Source: Zygaena filipendulae (taxonomy: Eukaryota > Arthropoda > Insecta > Lepidoptera > Zygaenidae). From it: DNA of 64,000 nt. The DNA lies in NCBI GenBank assembly GCA_907165275.2, contig OU015672.1, positions 2,276,501 through 2,340,500 of the forward strand, given 5' to 3'. This document shows, piece by piece, positions 21,501 through 32,075 of this stretch. The notes under the pieces were generated by a model. That model was not told the DNA's origin, ran no database searches, and was given only the letters and a program-made list of their open reading frames with translations. Position 1 is the first letter of the stretch; every line of letters begins with the position of its first letter. A program made the translations under genes and the position numbers.

Positions 21501-24500
21501 AAATTCTAATTAGTCCGTCAGTTAGAAAATAAAAAACATCAGACACGTATTTTTTGCTTTTTCAAATAAATTAAAATATACAGAGATAAAGCGCATTAAA
21601 GTTTAGGGTGAGGGGGTCGTGACGTCACGTGAAATTTCAACTCAATATATCGCCGTTATTTTTTGATTACGTAAAAAAAGAAAAAAAACGTGTCCAATAT
21701 TTTTTAATAATCTACAAGACGGACTAAAAAAAAATTAGTCAACATGCCCATTGTAGTTGGGTAAGGTAAGTAGGTAGGTACTATCTACCACCAGATCATT
21801 CAGATGTTGATCGCCCGGCCCGGCTGGCGCCCGAGTGCAGTCGCACCCAACGCTCCTATGGGAAAGACGCCCCTGGATGAGCTGGGATGGGAGTGGAATA
21901 GGGTACTTGTATGAAATTAATAATAAGAAATTGTGTCAATACTTCAAAAATAGAGCCTTAGAATAGCATTATCGTGAAAAATTTACTAAAAAATTATCAA
22001 TAATTTCCAAAATATTCAACTATGAATTTAGTGAAACGGAACGTTGCAACGAAACGCCAATCACAGCTACGCTTAGCATATTACGTCACTTTAATTTTTT
22101 TAAGGAAACACTTACCTCTTTCAGGAAAGGCAAAAGAAACTACAGAAAGTGCATACAGTCAACACATATTTTATTTTTTCTCAAGTTTTTTATTTTAAAA
22201 TGCATCGGTAATTTTCGGATTCTTTTCTCGAACTTTTGGAAGTAACTCGACACAGTTCAACTTTGATTTCGCTTTTAGATATTGAAGTCATTTATCTGTC
22301 ACTGTCAAATGACCCTGTCAATACGACAGTGACATCTCCATCACAGATTAATAAGGCGTAGTTTTTAAGTAGTGACGTCATTCCGCGTTTCGGCGGTAAA
22401 GTCAAAAGTAGGAACTTTGAAAGGCTCTATTTAATTAATTCATGCATATATATTATGTTTGCACACCCCATCTTCTATATCTCTCTGTCTACCCAATGGT
22501 TAACTGGTAGAGAATGCCGCAAGGCATTAAGTTCGCCATTTGTACTTAGTGTGCAATAAAGAATAAAAAAAATATTTTTTCTTTTTCTTGCTTTGTTTAA
22601 GTAGGCCATATATCTTTAAAATAGGCTGGGGAAAAAAAATCATGCAAGTACCCTCACCGTTTTGAACACCAGCTCGAGATGCGGGGGCAGCCCGGCGGGG
22701 GCGGCGGGGGCGGCGGCGAGCACGCCGAGCGCCCGCAGCGCGGCGGCGAGGTGGCGGCGCGCGAGCATGCTCTGCACCACGTTGGTGCGGTCCAGGCAGT
22801 CGACGCAGTTGGTGCGGAACACGCCGTCCTGGCGCAGCAGCACCGACCCGCCGCGCGAGTAGAAGTAACCGAACTCCGTCTGCCGGCCACGAGCGTTCAT
22901 TATTATCAAACTTTGAAAAGGAAAAAAGTTGAGGATGTAAGATATGTTTGTTTGGACGAAATGATGCACATAAAGAAAATGCATACCTACTGATCCTTAA
23001 TATTATGAACGCGTATGTTGTATGTTTCTTACACTTTCACACAACCGATCGTCATGTTTACATACACATTATACAACTGTTACCATCAGCAGTACAGAGA
23101 AGGACTTGGCTGTTAGGACTTAATTCCTTTTGCTCCTCCCAAAGCAGTTTTTTTTTACGCGTGTTGTTAATTTTACTTGTTTTGACGTTTCTGACTTAAT
23201 GCCTTCTATCTCATTCTCTCGCAGGCTAAATCCTATTTATGAATAATCGTTTCTCTTTTTATTGTTACTTTTTTTGTTTCATAAAATTTTCAAATCACAA
23301 CGGTGCTAGGAAGTTCTCTCTTCAAAAAGAGGAGTGTCGCGGGTGCGATAGATGTATGTAGTGGTAGTGGTGGTTATGGTACATGGTATATGGTACATTC
23401 TTGTGGGTCAACCCGGTGCTTTGGTTTAAACCCGATTTTAGGCTGCCTGTCCACTGAAGCGGAGCGAGCTGGCGTACGGAAAACCAAGGTAAAAATCCAC
23501 CAATAGAATTGCATAAAATCTCCGCTTCTGAAGAGTGAAGATCTATGCAATTCTATGGGTCGATTTTTACCTCGCTCACCGGTCCGCCACCTCGCTCCGC
23601 AATGGACAGCCAGCCAAAACCAGGGCATTTACGGGCTTTTATCAGGTTTAAACCGGGTCGATCGCAGTCGTGCCTGTTCGTGGTCGATCCTGTCGAGCAG
23701 CACGTTGAGCCGGTCGTAGCGCATGCCGCGGCACTCGGCGTGGAAGTCGAACGGCTCGTAGCGCACGCCGGGCAGTGCGGCCGCCGCCACCGCCGCGCGG
23801 TAGCCGCGCTCCAGCGCCGCCTCCGGGCCGTGCTGGTCGATCTGCGTGCGGCCGTGCGCGCCGGTCGCCATCAGTACGGTACAGAACTAATGGCGTGCTA
23901 TCGACACGATGAATTTATCGAATCGGTGGTGACTGGTGATGACCAGTAGTTGTTTTTTTTTTTTATTGTTTTCTTTATTGATTTACCGAATTATTTTTAT
24001 TTTATTTATTTATTGAAAAGAACGACCAACAAAGCATACACCGTAACATTGGTAGTGATACAATATAGGATATTACAATGAAAAAATTATGGCGCTGCCT
24101 CAATGTAAATTAATGTTGAACATTTTTTTTTATTAAAGGTTCAAGCTAAACCGGATGTCACACATTATTGTCGTACATAGGTAAATAGATAGTAAATAAA
24201 ATAACACGTCGTCGTATACATCCTCACAGCATGGTATCAGAAATCATAAGACTGAAAAATTTATACAGAAAATTTGGTTTAATCGATTATTATCTTCTAG
24301 AGTTGAATGAAATAACAGTGAAATAAAATAATATACCTATTCTATTTCGTCCTTCTGGAGAGAAGAAACTAAAAATAGGTACCTAACCTATTTTCATTTT
24401 TGCATCGATCCAAACGAACGGTTTTTACACCAAAAAACTGAACCGATCAAAACAACAAACTATCCAGCTCGCTTGTCGTGGCCAGCGACTCACCAGGTTG

Positions 24501-27500
24501 ACGAGCACCTGCCGCCCGTAGCGCTGCAGCTGGTCGCGCAGGTGGCGCGTGTAGGCGGCCACGTGGTCCTCGGGCGCCAGCGCCATCGCCGGCTTGTACC
24601 TGAGGTCCGGGTACTGGCTCCAGTACAGCGGGATGGAGCCGCGCGTCTGCACGAACGAGCTCCTCTCGCCGCCCACCTCCACTATCTGCTCTGTCTCCAC
24701 GTAGTTGGCCACGTTGCCCTATAATATTGGTTTCGGATCGTTATCTAGACATCCTTACTATTTATAAGCTAGCTGTGCCCTGCGGTTTTACCCGCGTGAG
24801 TTTCAGAATTCCCGCAGGAACTATCTTTTTCAGAAATAAAAGTAGCCCTTTCAAAGACTAGCCGGAACAAACAACATACAAAAATTTTTTTTTTTTTTTA
24901 TGTATGTATATTGTACATATACCGTATTGCGTGTAAATTCTTTCACATATTATGCATTTAGTGAAAAGCTGTTAATTTACAATTACAAACATACACTTCA
25001 ATTTTTTTTATATGTACATAATATAGATATTTTATAGATGCGAATGTGAGTTTGTTTGATAAACAAGAAATGTTGTCAGGGGGGCTATATTAATGTAACT
25101 TTTATTTGTATCATTTTTCGGTTGCATTGCATTGCAAAACATAGCGGTTTTGCGACTGCAATATGCACGTTTTGACACCTACAATATCTAGCAATCAACC
25201 AAAATAAACATACTTCTAAAGGTGAAGCTGTCTAAATATGGTTAGTTAATTAAAAAATCGCAATTTTTTTGATTGAAACTGAAAAATGAATGTAACAAAA
25301 GTTACCTAATTGCCCTGCAGGAGGGAGAGGGGGGGGGGGGGGCACAGAGATAATTTAAACTGCGATTAACTGTGAACTGTGAAAGCGCGGGGATCAGCAA
25401 GTTATTTATAAGCCGACGGTCGCCAGTTTGACTCCTTTGACCCCCGGTAGGTGCGTTACCTGCGCGTCGACGCCCCGCATGAAGAGCCGCGTGCCGGCGC
25501 GCTCCACGGCGCGGCGCGACACCAGCGCCCACGCTGCGCCCGCGCCCGCGCCCTCCAGCGACACGCGGTTTATGGACACGACTGCGCCGCCGCCGGTCAA
25601 GGACATCACCATCATATTTTACTTTTACTACCAAATACCAAAGCTGCGTTCCGAAACTACACACTCCGTCTCGAGGTTTCGATGGAAAAAATGTGGGGAT
25701 GTCGTGGATTATTTTGATTATGTTTCCGAACGACGTTTTCGAAGCTAGTGATATGATGATGTGACACTGAAGAGTATACATGCACCAGATTCCCGTACTA
25801 TGGCGCCGATTGGTTTGGTGCATGTTTCCGAACGACTCACTTGAGGGCACACCAAGCGCACTAGAATTTCGGAACAGTTAATGTGAGTCCGCGTGCACAC
25901 GAGTGCTGTTTTGGAACGCAGCCTACGTAAAGGAGCGACACTCTCCACCCCCCGCCAATATCGTGCCCCCCCAAGCAGCAGTCGCGTAGCGCAAACCTAT
26001 ATGTGGTAAACATTTATGTGATGAACGTTTGTGCTTACCCTGAATCTAAGTATTCAGTATCATTATAAATGCGAATGTGAGTTTATTTGTTTGTTATGCT
26101 TTCACACCTTAACTACTCAACCGATCATAATGAAATTTTGCATATCTACACGTTTTCAGGGGTACAGAAAAGAACAGGCAGGGAACAACTCTGGACATGA
26201 AAGGCATAAGTTCGAATCTCGACATTCGACCAAGACTGCTTTTTAATTCTAAAATACTAAATATTTTAGTATTTTGGTGTTGTAAAGTAGTTTTGGTCTT
26301 TAACACTAAAACTGCTTTTTAACACTGATACTATCTAAATATTTTAGTGTTAAAAATTTAGTCGGATGTTGAGATTCGACCATATGCTTGTCATGTCCAG
26401 AACTATTTTAACAGTTGTAAAAGTTCTGCTTAGTTTAGGATCAGCACGCATTATTGTAATTTTATTGTTTTTGTTAACACACTAACATTATTTTAGTGTA
26501 CAATAAAGAGTATTCTATTCTAATTATTGATAGCAGTTAGTAGTGGTGTTTGGTGAAAGGATACAGCCCTGTATGAGGGGCAGCGCGAACCGCGCGAACT
26601 GCTGGTGCGAGTAGTCGCGCAGCAGGTGCCCGTTCCACAGGAAGCGCGCATCGGCGCGGCTCGCGAGCGACATCTGCCGCCGACGAATACGAAATAACCA
26701 GTACTTTTATAAAGCGAAAGTGTGTTTGTTTGTTACTCTTTGACGCCTCAAAGGCTCAACCGATCATCATGAAATTTTGCATTCATGCTGTCAGGGGTAC
26801 AGAGAAGGACATAGGGTACTTTTTGTCTCGAATTTCCGCGGGATCTCCGAAATTACCGCGGGTGAAACCGCGGGGATCAGCTGGTATGTCATTCTCTCGC
26901 TGGCTAAACGAGAAAGAAAGATGCATGCGTTTGGTTCTTTTTGTGTCGCTATATTATATCGTTTCATCGAGTTTCTAATCACAAAAGCACCAGTTTCCAC
27001 TACGTAACCTTAACGTTTTGTTAAGTAACAACGGATTTCACGGAGTTTCTGCGGGAGCTCCTTAATTAACGCGCGTTATTCTATAAAAAGAACCAGCCGT
27101 TCCCCGCGGTTTCACTCGCTGTAATTTCGGTGTGCTCGCGCGAATTCCGGGTTACAATATAGTTTATAACACTCAAAAATAAGGTGGTTTTTCGGTTCAG
27201 AGAGACAACCTCACAAACTTTACTTCTTTATAGTATTAGTATTTAATATTGACTAGCTGTCGGAGAGAATTTCAGAGTTCCCGCGGAATAGCTCCATACA
27301 AACTTTGCCCCCCCTTTTTCACCCCTTTAGGGGTAGGTATAATTTTCAAAAATCCTTTCATATCGGATGCCTACATCATACAAAGAACACACCCTCCAAG
27401 TTTCAGGTCTCTACAATCAGCGGTTTAGGCTGTGCGTTGATCCGTCAGTCAGTCATTCATTAAGGATCACAAAGCATTTTATTATTTATATGTATAGAAG

Positions 27501-30500
27501 ATAATGTATATTAAGGCACATTTTTTTTTAACCGTGAGTCAGCAGATTATATGATGATGGTAATGACGACGATGGTGCTCACCTTGTGGAAGTCCCCGGC
27601 GACCGAGTGCAGCCGCTGCAGCGTGTGCGTCAGGTCGTGCCCGTACGAGAAGTACATGCCGGGCGCGGCGAGCGCGTCGCGCAGCATGCGCTCGTACGTG
27701 CCATTATCCACGACCTGGCGACGGCGCGCGCAACGCACACGTGCATTCGGATGTGGGTGATAAGTGATATAACACACAGGCATAGACAGGAGACATAGGC
27801 GTTGTTGGACGCCGATAAGCAACAACATGTTAACCCACAACATCCAGTTATTGATACAGAACGCTTTATTGAGAGTTATAGAACGTTTTTTAATCATAAA
27901 CCAAAAAAAATTGTACATAAAAAATGTTGAGACAAAATGACGCTATAATTTTAAAACACGATTAACACAAAATTTCTCCAGTGTGGGGGTTATCATCCAG
28001 TTAAGGGCGGGCAATTACCACCTTAGTAATTTTGGAAAACCCGTGGAAAAACCCTAGATGAAGAATTATTTATTATTACCTCGTTTTAATATTCCGTTCC
28101 GATCTCCATAGAAGAGAATTAAGGAGAAGAGAAGGAAGGTGCTTTGGATAATGCCTAATTGGTACACTTTAGTTACTTTAGGTGTTGGCAGGGCCGAGCC
28201 ACCGCTATGTGCTATGTTGTACACATCAGGCGCCAGTAACTCGGGGGAGCCGTTAAAATAAATGAATAATATAACTACATATTAGATTTATAGTCGTTAA
28301 CTTCAAAAAATAAAGTTCAAAACTTGATAGCGCTTTTCGACTTTCAGCTTTCTGTCCCATTACTCTTTTTCACATCAAAGTGGTTCACGCAAAATTCGAA
28401 ACCAAAGGGGTGCTTTGGGTTCAGGCGGCGGCGGCGGTGGTAGGCGCATCACTGAGTCATGGAAACAGCGCAACTCAACAAAAGTGTTTCAAATTCTGAA
28501 ATTGACGCGGGTGAAATATTTTAACTATAATATAAAATTACCTGTTGACTGGTCAGATGTGTGGTTGATCTTGCATATGGGATGATATCCGTGCCCGCCA
28601 GTTCGTATATGTCATGGCCATTCAGCTTTCCAATCTGCAGGGCGAGACGATTGTGTTTGTGTTAAATGGAGCACTTAAGTTTTTCTATCAATGGGGTATA
28701 GGCAAACATCTAAATCGACACTATAATAATAAAGACAAATAATATAAGTAATACTTATCTACACTAGTATTGTAAAAACTAGCTGTCCATGCGGTTTCAC
28801 CCGCGATAATTTCGAAGTTCCCGCGGAATTGTCCCATACAAACTTTGCAACCCCTTTTCACCCCCTTAGGGGTTGAATTTTCAAAACTTTTCTTATTGGA
28901 TGCATACGTCACACAAAGAACACATCCTCCAAGTTTAAGGTCTCTACAACCAGTGGTTTAGGCTTTGCGTTGATCCATCAGTCATCCAGGACAAAGTATT
29001 TTATATGTATAGATTAGAGTTTCCCGAGGAAGTCCCAAAGTTAAAATTGAAATGGAGAAGAGGGGTCCAAATTACAAAACCCATAGGATTTTTTTTTCCT
29101 TTTCTGTAAAATTGGAATTAAAAATGGAAGTTTCGATAGAAGGATATTAACACTGTTAGTGGCGATACTTACTAATATCCTATACTTGGCTACAACCAGA
29201 TACAAGCCAGATACAAGTTTAATTGTGCCAAGAAAACCGCACACTGGCTTGTATGCATTTGGTGGTATTGGTATTTTAACTGTTCCATATTCTGAAGAAA
29301 AAAAAATTAAACTGTTTCATTTGTTTTTAAATTTTGGCATTATGGTTATGGAGTAGAAAAACTTTCATGTTATGTAAAAAAAAATAAACTTGAAGGCACA
29401 AGGTGCTAAAATTATAAAATTTCGACATTTTCTAATTGGAGTTTTGATATTTTTTTTATTACTTGTGATTTTTTATTGTCTATTTTTCAATAATTTTCTT
29501 GGTGTTATAAAATTATATTTACCTTTAACAGCCGCTTCACCAGTAATCCTGTCAATGACCAAAATCTCACTAGGATTTATGGTTGGCTCAAAGTAAAACT
29601 TATCTGAGGTAGTGTATCTGAAATTTTTTTTGTATTAATGCCTCAGATTCCATGGTTATTATTGGTTTTAACAAACTACTTTATTACCAAATTTACGTGT
29701 AACTAGCTGTGCCCTGCGGTTTCATCCGCGTGAGTTACAGAATTCCCGCAGGAACTCCAAACTTCTTTTATATGAACCTTCTTCTTACAATATCAAACAC
29801 GACAAAAAAATAATTTTCGGAACTGATCCAGTCGTTCACATTTTTATACATATATTATATAGATTTGAACAATAACATAGATGTAACCAATAAAAACCAA
29901 TAAAATTTAAATGATTATTAGATTTTTTTTATTTTGTAATTTTCTTCTGAGTAAAATAATACTTTAGCTAAATCCAATTTCAAAACATCTTCTAATGCTT
30001 TAGGTTTGAAACTCACAGTGTTTGCAGATTTTTCCAATTTAATAAGCTTAAGGACTAGACTTCTTAGACAGAGATTATGACAAACTTTATTCACTCCACA
30101 TCTTGACCATAATAAATAAATAATAAACCATTTATTATTGCAATGGTTACAGAATGTACACGTTACAAAATGGCACGTTGTCTCTTTCACATAATATTTT
30201 GTCAGTGAGAAAGAGACTAAACACAATTTTTACAGGAATTATTTTTTTGTAGATAAAAATAGCCTAAGTTACTCCTTATAACATCAGCTATCTGCCAGTG
30301 AATGTCCCATTAAAATCGGTCTAGCTCTTACAGAGATTAGCCGGAACAAAGAAACAGACAAAATTTCAACAAAAAGATTTTTTTCATTTAAGTACTTTCA
30401 TATGCATTTAGTGAAAAGCTGTTAAATTGTAATTACAAACATACACTTCAATATTATTTATATGTATATACCTATAGATATAGATGTACAGATGTATGGA

Positions 30501-30840
30501 TGTATAGATACAGCTGTCTAAAGTTAAATATTTGTACCTACAACTACAATACCTACAAAGATCCGTTGTTTATATGAATGAATGAAAAAAATGAATTTAA
30601 AAACTTTTTAAGCCACAGCCTACTTATTTACTTATTAATTAGATTAAGTAGGCATATAGGTAGGTAGGTATTAATTCCATAAAAACCGAATAAAAACATC
30701 GAAAAACAGATACTGGAACTCGGCAAAACCCAGCCCATTTTTGCGATCGAATTAACAAGTAATAAATTAGTTGCAAATATTTTTTACATCTAAGATACTT
30801 ACAATTTTATATCATCGTGAATATAAAGTACATCAGCCAT
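18534..30840 (-). CDS. Sac1: Phosphatidylinositide phosphatase SAC1 (SACM1L orthologue), complete
   Basis: ER/Golgi membrane lipid phosphatase that dephosphorylates PI4P (also PI3P). Exons in order: 30840-30803, 29617-29523, 29291-29173, 28634-28542, 27714-27583, 26673-26565, 25581-25460, 24718-24494, 23841-23674, 22879-22658, 20970-20803, 19833-19732, 19313-19177, 18621-18534 (TGA). They total 1818 nt, 605 aa, close to the 587 aa of the human protein. The start is [20 protein letters not shown]. The SAC domain includes [14 protein letters not shown] [41 protein letters not shown] and the catalytic CX5R P-loop in [17 protein letters not shown] (exon 10). [16 protein letters not shown] follows. 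The C-terminal membrane hairpin is [15 protein letters not shown] and [19 protein letters not shown] (exon 13). All junctions are in phase. Oddities: exon 9 has a GC donor, exon 6 a weak GTATCC donor, and the C-terminus (ALPPAQSL) lacks a dilysine retrieval motif. Head-to-head with DDX27. Confidence 0.96.
18731..18965. repeat. Degenerate GA-rich tandem repeat in Sac1 intron 13
   Basis: Purine-rich on the plus strand (pyrimidine-rich in the Sac1 transcript). It contains two recognisable 55-60-base units sharing GATGAGGCAGTGAAAAAAAA / GGTGAGGCGTTGAAAAAAGA followed by ATGAGAAGTGAGAAAAA. The 97-codon minus-strand ORF here is just the open frame of a T/C-rich repeat. Confidence 0.6.
19089..19165. 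repeat. GGTGTCGTGGTCGTGTC minisatellite next to Sac1 exon 13 donor
   Basis: About four units of a 17-18-base motif (GGTGTCGTGGTCGTGTC and variants). On the transcript strand the array starts about ten bases past the exon 13 donor (GTACGT at 19176-19171). Confidence 0.65.
19346..19696 (+). repeat. Two adjacent copies of the CCGCGGGAACTCC family
   Basis: Two repeat copies head to tail in Sac1 intron 12, each with a 'GGAATTCCCGCGGGAAC' block (near 19493 and 19641) and 'TTTCACTTATAGGGAGCTAC' type middles. The second ends GGGTGAAACCGCGGGGATTA. Confidence 0.7.
20212..20424 (+). repeat. Dispersed repeat, GGTGAAACCGCGGGG family
   Basis: Complete-looking copy: starts TACTTAATATTATAAACACG, passes GGATGGATGTTTGTTACTC and GGAATTCCCGCGGGAACTC, and ends GGGTGAAACCGCGGGGCAC. 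Lies in Sac1 intron 11. Confidence 0.75.
20467..20757 (+). repeat. tRNA-derived SINE, complete
   Basis: The head has RNA polymerase III promoter boxes: A box in GATTGGCGCAATGGTCA and B box in GGTGCGATTCCCGG. The body is ACAGGGTTCCATTTTCCAGT ... TATATACCACGTTTGCTTGG ... GATCAAGTAGATCTGTGTGT, ending in an ATT-rich tail (ATTTTTATTATTATC). Headless copies are at 5996-6175 and near 4212-4262. It lies in Sac1 intron 11, opposite to the gene. Confidence 0.8.
21185..21365 (+). repeat. Dispersed repeat shared with 56650-56890 (inverted)
   Basis: Blocks such as ACTTTGTATTAAACGCTTTA, GTTATGTTTTTACTTAG, TTCACAGTTTTGGGAATATT and GTTAGAGCATTTGCT recur in inverse order and strand at 56650-56890. The 123-codon ORF here is spurious. 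Confidence 0.6.
21466..21745 (+). repeat. TGACGTCA-carrying MITE (copy 1)
   Basis: Left end ATTCTAATTAGTCCGTCAGT; right end TCTACAAGACGGACTAA. The shared interior has GAGATAAAGCGCATTAAAGT, a GTGACGTCACG palindrome and CAACTCAATATATCGCCGTT. Further copies: 35525-35800 (inverted), 37985-38305 (inverted), 39346-39610 (inverted), 55035-55340 and 63853 to the right edge. The ends alone appear at 3630-3670 and 52618-52635. Confidence 0.8.
23406..23660. repeat. Nested MITEs beside the Sac1 exon 9 donor
   Basis: The inner element (23442-23612) has ends GGCTGCCTGTCCACTGAAGC and TCCGCAATGGACAGCCAGCC and complementary blocks GGTAAAAATCCACCAATAGA / CTATGGGTCGATTTTTACC. It sits within a second element with GGTTTAAACCCG / CAGGTTTAAACCGGGT edges, a sequence also seen at 53740-53825. 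The outer edge is about 14 bases from the end of Sac1 exon 9. Confidence 0.6.
24767..24845 (-). repeat. Fragment of the CCGCGGTTTCACCCGCG family
   Basis: TAGCTGTGCCCTGCGGTTTT head and CAGAATTCCCGCAGGAAC block, then divergence into AT-rich sequence. A similar head is at 29702-29870. Both share the downstream block AGTGAAAAGCTGTTAA (24960 and 30410). Confidence 0.6.
25079..25313. repeat. MITE with long inverted ends (copy 2 of 2)
   Basis: GGGGGGCTATATTAATGTAAC at the left, GTAACAAAAGTTACCTAATTGCCC at the right. Shares CACCTACAATATCTAGCAATC and its ends with the copy at 4328-4549. Followed by a G run (25330-25341). Confidence 0.65.
25634..25924. repeat. MITE with GCTGCGTTCCGAAAC ends (copy 1 of 2)
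   Basis: The left end AGCTGCGTTCCGAAACTACA is matched by TTTTGGAACGCAGCC on the right. Inside are repeated 'TTTCCGAACGAC' motifs. The second copy is 56290-56580. This copy lies in Sac1 intron 6, just upstream of exon 7 on the transcript. Confidence 0.7.
26700..26885 (+). repeat. Dispersed repeat, GGTGAAACCGCGGGG family
   Basis: Copy with GGTACAGAGAAGGACATAGG, then ATTTCCGCGGGATCTCCG and the end GGGTGAAACCGCGGGGATCA. A truncated sister copy is at 26064-26165. Both lie in Sac1 introns. Confidence 0.7.
27253..27482 (-). repeat. Longer member of the CCGCGG family (copy 1 of 2)
   Basis: Starts ACTAGCTGTCGGAGAGAATT and includes CACCCCTTTAGGGGTAGG and CCTCCAAGTTTCAGGTCTCT. It matches 28778-29020 (CACCCCCTTAGGGGTTG, CCTCCAAGTTTAAGGTCTCT). 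Looks like a LINE 3' end; the clade is not determined here. Confidence 0.65.
28778..29020 (-). repeat. Longer member of the CCGCGG family (copy 2 of 2)
   Basis: Starts ACTAGCTGTCCATGCGGTTT and carries CACCCCCTTAGGGGTTG and the shared block TGGTTTAGGCTTTGCGTTGA. Lies in Sac1 intron 3. Confidence 0.65.
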
Positions 30841-32075
30841 TTTATAATCAATTAAAAGAAATATTTACAAAAATAATTTCAACTTTCGCATAATCTCCTT
30901 TTCTTTTTTTTTTTCTCTTCTTTTGTTCTTTTTGACTCAACACTGAGTGTTATGGTTATTAGCCACTTTCATTTTTCGTATAAGACGATAGGAAGCAAAG
31001 GATAGGAAGCATTGTTAAAAAAAAAATCTCTTTTCTTTCTTTCTTCTTTTTTAAAAAAAAAATTTACGCCAATGAGGAAGGTAAAGAAAGTAAGTCCATA
31101 CAGCCAATTTAGTTGTATTCTTCTTTTTCTGAAGTTATTTACTTACTTACATCGAAATGCATGGGTGAGATGCATTTCGATGTAAGTAAATTAACTGTAA
31201 CTGTAAGTTTTGGATTAAATCGGTATTTTGTTATTTTTATCTTTTTGGTTTTAGGATAGTTTTAGGATTTTTGGATTATTTGAAGTCGATTTTAATTTTT
31301 TTGTTAAAATTTTGATTATTTCTCGCTTTTATGTGAGTCGATTTACAATTTATCTACGTTACAATAGTCTAATGTCAAGTGCTCATCATCTTTAACAAAA
31401 TAATGCTTTTCCTGATACATCACCATCAGTTCCACTTCGTCATATAAATTTTGATAATTATAAATTGCTTAGAAATCATATTAAAGTTATTGAATCGGAA
31501 CCCTTGAAATACCTATTATTGAGTAGTTGCGGTGACCATTTGTGGTCTTCATCAACAGTTCCACTTCTTTAAATATTGCTTTTCAAAAGCAAATAAACGA
31601 TTTACTATCAAAAATACCCAAATCACTATAAATTTTGAAGAGTTCCCTCGCTTTTTCCAAGATCCTATCATCAGATCCCGACTTGGTGGCAATGGGACTT
31701 GTTGAGAGTATATCCTTACAAAAAAAAGAATTTTCCAAATCGATCCAAAAAAAAACCTTACAGCCGAACATAGAAGAACCTCCTCCTTTTTAGAAGTCGG
31801 TTAAAAATTTAACTCGAGCCGTGTTTTTTTCTCAAAGTTTTTTACATCTCTAGTTTTCACGTGTTTTTTACCGTGTTTTTTTTTTTTTACTCAAGTCAGC
31901 CGTTAGGGTAGGTGTGTTCTGTGGCCGTCACTCGTCAGCCGTCAGCTGTATTATCTATGGCCGTCAGCGTTTATTTACATGATTCTAACCTAAGTAACCT
32001 TATACGGTAGTATCTCTAAATAGTTTGTGGTAACCTTAATGATTTTGTATCAAATTATTTCCGAAATTATAAATT
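30841..32075. promoter_or_regulatory. Divergent intergenic region between Sac1 and DDX27
   Basis: 1.2 kb separates the two start codons, which point away from each other, so both promoters should lie here. It contains the hairpin repeat at 31055-31200 and a duplicated AT-rich stretch. No TATA box or core motif can be assigned with confidence. Confidence 0.5.
31055..31200 (+). repeat. Hairpin repeat, short copy
   Basis: CCAATGAGGAAGGTAAAGAA, then TCTGAAGTTATTTAC and CATCGAAATGCATGGGTGAG followed by ATGCATTTCGATG: the same stem-loop as at 15673-15704. It sits between the Sac1 and DDX27 starts. Confidence 0.6.

Noticed and set aside
21161..21532. 123-codon plus-strand ORF
   Set aside because: It covers a repeat also present inverted at 56650-56890 and the start of a MITE.
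29918..30226. 102-codon minus-strand ORF with CTFCNHC in Sac1 intron 1
   Set aside because: Cys-rich and possibly a degraded pseudogene, but I recognise no family and there is no upstream start evidence.
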